Translations under genes and position numbers: made by a program | Shown: piece after piece, positions 1-6,177 of the stretch | Numbering within the stretch: the stretch's first letter is position 1 | Layout of the letters: each line of letters begins with the position of its first letter | Notes under the pieces: model-generated | What the model saw: only the letters and a program-made list of their open reading frames with translations | Database searches by the model: none | What the model was told of the DNA's origin: nothing | From: Calditrichaceae bacterium | GTDB taxonomy: Bacteria > Calditrichota > Calditrichia > Calditrichales > Calditrichaceae | Assembly: GCA_030592985.1 (NCBI GenBank) | Contig: JAUVIB010000012.1 | Span: forward strand, 1-19,238 | Direction of reading: 5' to 3' | Length of the DNA: 19,238 nt

Positions 1-675
1 ACTCGTAAAGCCGTTCCCTAAATTCGCGACAATTTCTTCATCATCTCCATCGTGAGCGCCACCACCATGAGGATGCCAAATCGGCTCCGACTGGAACACC
101 GTAAATCCCTGATTAACACGTTTATCCACCGTGTATTTAAACTGAGAATCTACGCCCGGTGCATTAGAAGTATCGAATCGCTCATGAGGTAATATCCAGT
201 GGGTGTCACCGAGATAGAAAAAGGGAGTATCATTTGCATAAGTAAAATATCTGCCATTGTCACTAATCTTTAGAAAACCATATTTATAAATATCCAAATC
301 GCCTTCATAAGATATACACTCAACGGTCTTTGTTATGTCATGAAGACCGCTGTTGCTAACATCTGTTGCATTGGTTGTCATTGTCCACAAACCGGTTTCG
401 GGTGGGGCAAATCTGATTTTCCATATAAGGTCACCGTCCCAGAATGCCGGACGGGTTATTTTACGGCTATCCGGTCCGGTGAATTTCGCTTCAACGTCAA
501 CATCATAAAATGGATCGGAATAAGATTGAGAACTGCTAAGCTCTATCTCAACAACCCGCCATTTTTGGACCGAATAATCAGCAGCGTACGAACTAGTGAT
601 TCCAAAGATCACAATGCAATGAGTAATTAGAAAAAATATTTTGAGAAATGATACTGTTTTAAAGTCCTTTGTCAT
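1..675 (-). CDS. Secreted DUF5060/DUF4038-type glycosidase-like protein, N-terminal part (partial)
   Basis: An open frame of 225 codons on the minus strand begins with ATG at 675-673 and runs off the left edge without a stop. An AGGAG Shine-Dalgarno (complement of 681-685) lies 5 nt before the start. Residues 1-31 form a signal peptide (basic start, hydrophobic FLKIFFLITHCIVIFG, cleavage near SYA-A). Residues ~35-115 look like DUF5060, a beta-sandwich with VQKWRVVEIEL, FYDVDVEAKFTGP, WDGDLIWKIRFAPPETGLW. From ~135 on, GFLKISDNGRYFTYANDTPFFYLGDTHW matches in pieces the start of the DUF4038 (apiosidase-like, GH140-related) barrel, with the usual QGFTVFQSEP strand following. The catalytic residues would lie outside the window. 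The gene is divergent from the rest of the locus; likely role is extracellular or periplasmic glycan cleavage. Family call moderately sure; substrate unknown. Confidence 0.75.
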   Translation of the reverse strand, partial: MTKDFKTVSFLKIFFLITHCIVIFGITSSYAADYSVQKWRVVEIELSSSQSYSDPFYDVDVEAKFTGPDSRKITRPAFWDGDLIWKIRFAPPETGLWTMTTNATDVSNSGLHDITKTVECISYEGDLDIYKYGFLKISDNGRYFTYANDTPFFYLGDTHWILPHERFDTSNAPGVDSQFKYTVDKRVNQGFTVFQSEPIWHPHGGGAHDGDDEEIVANLGNGFTS

Positions 676-773
676 ATAATCTCCTAAATAAAAATATTAG
701 TATTAATCATTTTTTTATAAAAACCTAATTTAATAATATTCCTAACCTGGACAAGCCAGAACCAAAACTTGGC

Positions 774-874
774 GTCATTTCGAGCGAAGTCGAGAAATCT
801 TAAATTGTACATGTTAAGATTTCTCCTCACTGCGTTCGTCCGTGCCTAACCTAAGGCAGGCGCAGCGAAATGAC
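774..874. repeat. 101-bp imperfect palindromic repeat (GTCATTTCG type)
   Basis: The outer arms are GTCATTTCG (774-782) and CGAAATGAC (866-874). Inside them lies a perfect 12-bp stem, GAGAAATCTTAA (792-803) with TTAAGATTTCTC (814-825), around a 10-nt loop. The right half carries a small TGCCT...AGGCA hairpin. Similar arms are found inside the MITE-like element at 1197-1383, but this copy lacks the GTGTCTGAACG ends. It is probably a non-coding intergenic repeat able to fold in DNA or RNA. Its similarity to palindromes common in other genomes is a recollection, not a search result. Confidence 0.75.
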
Positions 875-1196
875 AGTTTTTTTATTAGACGGAAATTTCT
901 GCCAAAAAAAGCAAGAAATTCACAACTAAAATACTAATGGTAAGATTCATTTGCCAATATAGCTTGATTAATAGTAGTTATTTTATTGTTACAAAATAGT
1001 TCTATTTTAATAAATTTTCAAATATTTCTCTTGAGATAATCCAATTTTATTTTTTCATTTTTGGATGGAATAATTGGATAACAGTAAAAATCGTTTTATT
1101 TATTCATGATTTTCATCTCTTTATTTTGGATTGATCGATATTGTTTAATATTTTTAAACATCAGTCTTAAGTAAAACGAATGTGTTAATATAATTA
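875..1196. other. AT-rich intergenic stretch, no gene seen
   Basis: This stretch is strongly AT-rich and has stops in all frames. I see no ORF with coding character, no tRNA-like fold and no convincing promoter. The only structure noticed is an 8-bp inverted repeat, ATCCAATT (1039-1046) and AATTGGAT (1072-1079), which could be chance in such AT-rich DNA. It separates the divergent DUF5060 gene from the GH2 lipoprotein gene, so control elements for either may sit here unrecognised. Confidence 0.5.
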
Positions 1197-1383
1197 GTGT
1201 CTGAACGAAAAGTCACATTTTTCGTCATTTCGACCATAAGGAGAAATCTTTAACTTGAACGTTTACAATAATTTATAGATTTCTCCACGCCTTAAAATAT
1301 TGGCGCCGTGCCCGCAAACGTTGGCAAGCGGGGGCAGGCGACTTCGCTCGAAATGACATTTTCTTCACTTCTCGTTCAGACAT
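1197..1383. mobile_element. MITE-like element, copy A (187 bp)
   Basis: The left end GTGTCTGAACGAAAAGT (1197-1213) pairs with the right end ACTTCTCGTTCAGACAT (1367-1383), 15 of 17 positions matching as an inverted repeat. The 6-bp sequence TAATTA stands directly outside both ends (1191-1196 and 1384-1389), as a target-site duplication would. Inside are a second pair of arms, GTCATTTCGA (1224-1233) and TCGAAATGAC (1348-1357), and a stem GGAGAAATCT (1240-1249) / AGATTTCTCC (1277-1286). There is no coding capacity, so mobilisation would need a transposase in trans. A second copy with the same ends lies at 4565-4752. Confidence 0.8.
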
Positions 1384-1491
1384 TAATTAAGAGTTACCTT
1401 GAAATTTCGACATTCGATGGCCTGAAAGGATTGAATATTTGATACAAATTAACAAAATTATCTTATAACGTAGAAGAATGGAGGAGAATCG

Positions 1492-4152
1492 ATGAAACGA
1501 ATCAATGTATTTTTTACAATGGCAATTGCCCTGACTTTTTTTTCATGTATACAGAACACCGCTTCAGATTCAAATATTATCAAACTTAGTACAAATTGGC
1601 ACATAATATCATCGGCAAAAATCGATGTCGGCGGAGAAAAAATTGCTTCGTCGGATTTTAATCGGGAAAACTGGTATCCTACAGAAGTGCCGACAACGGT
1701 TTTGGCTGCACTAGTGAAAAACGATGTCTATAGCAATCCATACTATGGTTTGAATTTGAAATCCATTCCCGGGTATCGTGAAGGGCGCTGGTTAGCGATG
1801 CAAAAGGATAGCCCCTTCTATCCTTCGTGGTGGTATCGCACCGAGTTTAAAGTTCCGGCAGATTTTAACAGGAAAAATTTGGTTCTGCATTTCGATGGGA
1901 TTAATTATCAGGCGAATATCTGGTTGAACGGACATCAGATTGCTGATTCGGCTCAGGTGAAAGGTATGTTCCGACGTTTTGAATTTGATGTGAATGAATG
2001 GATAAAAACAGGCGAAAAAAATGTACTGGCTGTTGAAATTATTGCTCCCGGCCACATTGCCGATATTCCTTATCGCACTAAACAATTAGAGGCAACGACT
2101 GGTTGGGATGATCATAATCCTCAGCCGCCGGATTTAAACATGGGAATTTGGCAGAAAGTATATCTGACTACAAATGGTGCGGTGATGCTGCGCTATCCGT
2201 ATGTTTCCACAGACCTGGATTTACCTTCATTGGATATTGCCCATTTAACGGTCTCTGCTGAATTAACTAATGTAACAGAACATACAGTTTCAGGCGATCT
2301 CATTGGTAAAATTGAAAACATAAGTTTTTCAAAAAATGTTAATCTAACAGCCGGTGAAAGTAAAATAATCACGTTTACGCCAAATGAGTTTTCTCAACTG
2401 AATATTACAAATCCACGTCTATGGTGGCCGAATCCTGTGGGGCCGCAGAATCTCTACAAGATGCAGTTAGAATTTCGAATTAAGGATCAGATTTCAGATA
2501 AAAAGATGGTCCGTTTCGGTATCCGCGAGGTATCTACCTACATTAATGATGAAGGATGGCGCGGCTATATGGTTAATGGCAAAAAGATTTTGATCCGTGG
2601 TGGAGCGTGGATGACCAGCGACATGATGCTGCGTTTGACGACTCGCCGGTATGAAGCCCTAATTCGCTTTGCCCATGAAGCTAATCTGAATATGCTTCGC
2701 TCCGAAGGATTTTCTATTCGCGAGACAGATGAGTTTTATAACCTTTGTGATGAATATGGCGTTATGGTTACCCAGCAAATTTTCGGGCGCAGCATTCCCG
2801 ATGAAAAGCTGGCCATCGACAATGTGGAAGATATGCTGCTTCGCATCCGTAATCACCCGAGTCTGGTGCACTTTCTCGGACATGATGAAACTTTTCCCAC
2901 ACCGACTCTGGATAAAGCCTACCGTGAACTGATAGCAAAATATACTCCGGAACGTACCTATCAGCCGCATTCAGGCGCTTTCGAAATAAAAAATCGTTTT
3001 GAAACCGGAGGTACACGAACGGGTACGCATGAATTATGGACATACGCGACACCTTCTCATTATTATACTCATAAAGAAGACGGTGCATGGGGATTTGCCC
3101 AATCCGGTGGTATCGGCGGAGTGATTGCTCCATATGAAAGTATGAAAAAAAATATGCCGGTGAAAGATTTATGGCCGCCTTATAACGAAACGTTTTCATT
3201 TCATACTGTTCTGCAGGAAATCGAATATTTCAATGTGGTAATTGATAACATGAAAATACGTTATGGGGAAATGACAGGGATTGAAGATTTTTGTAGAAAA
3301 GGACAGGCTCTGAATTATGAAAGCGCCCGTGGTATGTATGAAGCGTACGGACGCAACAAATACGATGCCTTAGGTCTTACAACCTGGAAATATAACGCAG
3401 CCTGGCCAGCCGTCTTGACTTGGCAATATGTTGACTGGTTTCTGAATGTTGGCGGAGCATACTATGGCGCGAAAAAAGCGTGTGAACCATTGCATGTACA
3501 ATATTCATATGATGATCAATCGGTGTATGTTATCAATAATTTTTACAAGAGCTTTGAAAAGCTGCATGTAAAAGCGAAAATCTTCAATTTTGATATGACA
3601 GAGAAATACTCCAAAAAAACTGTGGTGAGTGTGTCCGAAGACGGGAAAACTGAGGCATTTAAAATTGATTTACCGAATGGATTAAGCACGACTTACTTTC
3701 TTAGTCTAAAACTTGAAGACGCCGCAGGCAAAGAAATTTCCGATAATTTCTACTGGCATTCCACGGTAGCGGATATTGAAGGTACTAAAAAGACAGTGAA
3801 AGAAGCAAATGGCTGGTGGGTTCTTGAAAAACAACCAAAATCTGTTGCGGACTTTACTGCTTTAAAAAAACTGGAAAAAGTTCATCTGCAAACCTCGGTT
3901 GATTTTGAAACAGGTGAGAGTGAGAGTACTGCCAAAGTTTCGGTTCATAATCCGGACAGTCATCTTGCCTTTATGATTCATCTATCCGTAACACGCGGCA
4001 AAGGAGGTGAGGAGGTATTGCCTTCATATTGGGATGATAATTATTTTAGTCTCCTGCCGGGTGAAAGCAAAGTGATTAAAGCTCATTTTAATAATAATGA
4101 TTTACAGGGCAGCGCTGCTGCCATAAAAGTTGATGGATGGAATGTTCACTGA
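1492..4152 (+). CDS. GH2-family lipoprotein, exo-beta-glucosaminidase/mannosidase-like, nucleophile apparently lost
   Basis: An 886-aa protein starts at an ATG preceded by a strong GGAGGAG (1480-1486). Residues 1-19 are a lipoprotein signal (TFFSC, lipidation at C19). Residues ~75-235 form the GH2 sugar-binding jelly roll, ~240-345 an Ig-like domain ending at FGIREV, ~355-640 a TIM barrel (MVNGKKILIRGGAW, ANLNMLRSEGF, DEFYNLCDEYGVMV), and the rest C-terminal Ig-like domains (PLHVQYSYDDQSVYVINN). The RxEG motif and an aspartate in GHDE (D465) where most GH2 enzymes have NE recall the CsxA exo-beta-D-glucosaminidase group, whose acid/base I recall as D469 and nucleophile as E541. At the matching point the protein reads WGFAQSGGIGG, giving S538 instead of Glu; the 73-residue spacing fits the expected 72. 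Activity is therefore doubtful. Likely anchored in the outer membrane; flanked by two MITE-like elements. Confidence 0.85.
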   Translation: MKRINVFFTMAIALTFFSCIQNTASDSNIIKLSTNWHIISSAKIDVGGEKIASSDFNRENWYPTEVPTTVLAALVKNDVYSNPYYGLNLKSIPGYREGRWLAMQKDSPFYPSWWYRTEFKVPADFNRKNLVLHFDGINYQANIWLNGHQIADSAQVKGMFRRFEFDVNEWIKTGEKNVLAVEIIAPGHIADIPYRTKQLEATTGWDDHNPQPPDLNMGIWQKVYLTTNGAVMLRYPYVSTDLDLPSLDIAHLTVSAELTNVTEHTVSGDLIGKIENISFSKNVNLTAGESKIITFTPNEFSQLNITNPRLWWPNPVGPQNLYKMQLEFRIKDQISDKKMVRFGIREVSTYINDEGWRGYMVNGKKILIRGGAWMTSDMMLRLTTRRYEALIRFAHEANLNMLRSEGFSIRETDEFYNLCDEYGVMVTQQIFGRSIPDEKLAIDNVEDMLLRIRNHPSLVHFLGHDETFPTPTLDKAYRELIAKYTPERTYQPHSGAFEIKNRFETGGTRTGTHELWTYATPSHYYTHKEDGAWGFAQSGGIGGVIAPYESMKKNMPVKDLWPPYNETFSFHTVLQEIEYFNVVIDNMKIRYGEMTGIEDFCRKGQALNYESARGMYEAYGRNKYDALGLTTWKYNAAWPAVLTWQYVDWFLNVGGAYYGAKKACEPLHVQYSYDDQSVYVINNFYKSFEKLHVKAKIFNFDMTEKYSKKTVVSVSEDGKTEAFKIDLPNGLSTTYFLSLKLEDAAGKEISDNFYWHSTVADIEGTKKTVKEANGWWVLEKQPKSVADFTALKKLEKVHLQTSVDFETGESESTAKVSVHNPDSHLAFMIHLSVTRGKGGEEVLPSYWDDNYFSLLPGESKVIKAHFNNNDLQGSAAAIKVDGWNVH

Positions 4153-4179
4153 GTGTATTTTGATTACTGTGTAAAGTAA

Positions 4180-4377
4180 CTCAGTTATGTATTACATGAG
4201 TTTCTTAATAAAGAAACAAATCACTCAATGATGGCCGTGGATCGGTATATAAAAGACTTTAATTGGGCTCGATATTGTTTTAAAGATGGAAAAGATATAA
4301 ATTTTACTGTAAATGCAACAGGATTAAGAAAGTATTTAGTTTCAGAATACTATGAAATTTGTGCTCAATTGGAATAA
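4180..4377 (+). pseudogene. 5'-truncated HTH protein fragment (DUF1670-like C-terminus)
   Basis: A frame open from just after a TAA (4177-4179) to the TAA at 4375-4377 encodes about 65 residues. The only ATGs (4228, 4231) lie inside the domain and have no good ribosome binding site. The residues HEFLNKETNHSMMAVDRYIK, DFNWARYCF and TGLRKYLVSEYYEICAQL have the spacing of the C-terminal part of DUF1670-type proteins (RT.HS..AV.RYI.DF, then TG.S..LV.EY). Such proteins are, as far as I recall, associated with mobile DNA. The 5' part is missing, starting about 25 bp past the GH2 stop codon, so I read it as a relic of an insertion or deletion. A short functional protein from 4228 cannot be excluded. 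Confidence 0.4.
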
Positions 4378-4564
4378 TATTGATAGAAATTGCCAATTGG
4401 CACAAACTGAGGCGGGCAAGTGCATAAGGGAAAGGGTTGGGGTAGAGTTATTAATAGTGGTATTTTCAATTAAATACATAAGAACCCGATAATTTTTAAA
4501 TTCCTTTTTGTTAACATTGATTAATTTGCACAGCTATGTTCTTATACCACTTTTTAATTATTTA

Positions 4565-4752
4565 GTGTCTGAACGAAAAGTCCATTTTTGTCATTGTCCC
4601 GACTGGTCGGGAGGATTCATCCCGGCGTGGCAATCCTTTTTTTTAGAGGATGTAACCGTGTTTTTTAACGGGATTGCTTCGCCGCTAACGCTTCTCGCAA
4701 TGACACTGTTACATTGACATTCTAAATAATTCATTTGTTTTCGTTCAGACAC
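4565..4752. mobile_element. MITE-like element, copy B (188 bp)
   Basis: The ends GTGTCTGAACGAAAA (4565-4579) and TTTTCGTTCAGACAC (4738-4752) are a perfect 15-bp inverted repeat. Both ends are flanked directly by TATTTA (4559-4564 and 4753-4758), a clean 6-bp target-site duplication. The interior has arms GTCATTG (4590-4596) / CAATGAC (4698-4704), a pair GCAATCC / GGATTGC (4630-4636, 4671-4677), and a small hairpin CCCGAC-TG-GTCGGG (4598-4611). A 69-codon open frame crosses it but has no coding character. Ends and size match copy A at 1197-1383; the interior is of a different palindrome type. Confidence 0.85.
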
Positions 4753-4951
4753 TATTTAGCATTTGAATTGATATCAGATTGTGTTTTTCCTCAATTAGTT
4801 TATTATTAGCATATTCGTGTAAAATATTGACTGGCAAGGCAAACCTTCTCCTTGTACCTTTTCTTGACCACCTGCTCACATAAACACCCCGGAATACTAA
4901 TCTTTAATATAATTAACAGTATTTTATTAGTTTAATTTACGATTTATAAAA

Positions 4952-4980
4952 TTGACAATTAGGATATTAATCTATATATT
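4952..4980 (+). promoter_or_regulatory. Sigma70-type promoter for the regulator-led operon
   Basis: TTGACA (4952-4957) is separated by exactly 17 bp from TATATT (4975-4980), a perfect -35 and a 5/6 -10 box. Transcription would start near 4986-4988, giving a leader of about 55 nt before the ATG at 5041. The start point is directly next to the palindromic operator candidate at 4989-5010. The DNA between copy B of the MITE-like element and this promoter (4759-4951) is AT-rich and shows nothing else. Confidence 0.65.
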
Positions 4981-4988
4981 GAACATAC

Positions 4989-5010
4989 TTGGTATACCTA
5001 ATATACCCAA
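4989..5010. promoter_or_regulatory. Candidate operator for the GntR/LacI-type regulator
   Basis: An imperfect inverted repeat reads TTGGTATA, a short CCTAA spacer, then TATACCCAA. The core GGTATA/TATACC is exact; the outer TTGG/CCCAA arms differ by one extra C. It begins at the predicted transcription start and lies between the promoter and the regulator gene, where a bound repressor would block initiation. Regulators with a GntR-type HTH and a LacI-type sensor (AraR of Bacillus is the known example) bind GT/AC-containing palindromes of this size. I saw no second clear copy in the other intergenic regions. Confidence 0.5.
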
Positions 5011-5040
5011 TGACTGTTGATTACTTTAGCGAGGCCTCTA

Positions 5041-6177
5041 ATGGCAATTGATCTGGCAAAGCCGACTCCTTTATATCTACAAATTGTAGAAGATATTAAG
5101 TTTAAAGTTGAAGCGGGTAAGTACAATATCGGTGATTCCGTGGGCTCACAGCAGTATCTGGCGCAACTATATAATGTTAGTCTTATTACGATTAAAAAAG
5201 CGCTATCAGAATTGATCAATCAACGCATTCTATATAGTCGGGTCGGTAAAGGTACTTTTGTGGCTCGAAAATTAGCCGTTCCGGATTTTACAAAATTGAT
5301 TACGATTGGTCTGGTTCTTCGTGATTTGAATACACCGTTTTTTTCAAGTATTGTAGAAAGCATTGAGCGTCATTCAACTGAAAGAAAATTTAATTTACTC
5401 CTGTCAACATCCTCTCACCATAAAGAAAAAGAAGAAACACAGATTCGTCATTTTCGGGATATCGGTGTGAGTGGATTGATTATAGCCTCTATGAGCCGTG
5501 TTTACAAAGCAACATCAATAATCCAAAATTTGCATGATGAAGGTTTCCCATATGTAATGGTTTCCTATATGGATGATAAGAATATCAACTTCGTGGGAAC
5601 GGATCATGAATATGGTGCATTTTTAGCAACTGAGCATTTGATCAAATTGGGATATAAAAAAATTGGACATATCAATGCCGAGAAGGGAAATATTTTAGGT
5701 GAAATGCGACTATCCGGTTTTGCCGGGGCTTTATCGCAATATAATATTTTTTGTAATGATGATTTCATATATCGAACACCTCTTACTGAAAACGCAGATG
5801 AATATTCAATAGGTTATGAAATAGGTTCCAAATTCATAAAATTAAAAAACAGACCTGAAGCGTTATTTATTTACAGAGATCTTGTTGCTCTCGGTTTTCA
5901 AAGGGCTGTTTTAGATGAGGGTTTAAAAGTACCGCAAGATGTGGCTATGGTAGGATTTGATAATATCAAACGTTGTGCAGTTGCTCCTGTACCTTTAACA
6001 ACTATTCATCAACCGACCGAAGAGATCAGCAGGATTGCCATCCAGATGCTGCATGATCAAATTAAAGGGGAATCTATTCTAAACAGGGCAATTCTAAAGC
6101 CGCATCTTGTCATTCGTGATTCCTGCGGGGCCAGATTAAGATATAATAAAATTTTAGTTCCTGAAGGAGCGAATTAG
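5041..6177 (+). CDS. GntR-HTH / LacI-type sugar-sensing transcriptional regulator (AraR-like architecture)
   Basis: The start chosen is ATG 5041, which has GAGG 6 nt upstream and gives a normal GntR N-terminus (KPTPLYLQIVEDIKFKVEAG); an in-frame TTG at 5017 has no ribosome binding site. The product has 378 residues. Residues ~8-75 form a GntR winged helix (LAQLYNVSLITIKKALSEL, GKGTFV). Residues ~85-375 are a periplasmic-binding-protein-like sensor of the LacI/GalR kind (TIGLVLRDLNTPFFSSIVES, GVSGLIIAS, FVGTDHEYGAFLATEHLIKL, AMVGFDNIKR, LTTIHQPTEEISRIA). This combination is that of AraR. It should be a cytoplasmic repressor released by a sugar from the polysaccharide processed here. The gene leads the operon: its stop codon overlaps the next start by one base, so it is probably autoregulated and co-transcribed with the TonB receptor. 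Confidence 0.9.
   Translation: MAIDLAKPTPLYLQIVEDIKFKVEAGKYNIGDSVGSQQYLAQLYNVSLITIKKALSELINQRILYSRVGKGTFVARKLAVPDFTKLITIGLVLRDLNTPFFSSIVESIERHSTERKFNLLLSTSSHHKEKEETQIRHFRDIGVSGLIIASMSRVYKATSIIQNLHDEGFPYVMVSYMDDKNINFVGTDHEYGAFLATEHLIKLGYKKIGHINAEKGNILGEMRLSGFAGALSQYNIFCNDDFIYRTPLTENADEYSIGYEIGSKFIKLKNRPEALFIYRDLVALGFQRAVLDEGLKVPQDVAMVGFDNIKRCAVAPVPLTTIHQPTEEISRIAIQMLHDQIKGESILNRAILKPHLVIRDSCGARLRYNKILVPEGAN

Noticed and set aside
340..630. 96-codon open frame on the plus strand
   Set aside because: It lies antisense to the DUF5060/DUF4038 gene, which has a signal peptide, a good ribosome binding site and recognisable domains; the plus-strand product has none.
1039..1079. ATCCAATT/AATTGGAT inverted repeat as an operator
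   Set aside because: An 8-bp AT-rich match with a 25-nt gap, no second copy and no promoter next to it.
1439..1469. TTGATA...TATAAC as a promoter for the GH2 lipoprotein gene
   Set aside because: The spacing is 19 bp and the -35 box is weak; in DNA this AT-rich such matches are expected by chance.
2768..3199. 143-codon minus-strand frame inside the GH2 lipoprotein gene
   Set aside because: It is a shadow of the GH2 barrel coding sequence; no start signal and no recognisable domain.
4391..4402. 12-bp palindrome TGCCAATTGGCA
   Set aside because: Single copy, not near a promoter; no regulator could be linked to it.
4508..4717. 69-codon open frame on the plus strand
   Set aside because: It runs through the MITE-like element and its left terminal repeat, has no ribosome binding site and its translation looks like random AT-rich and repeat sequence.
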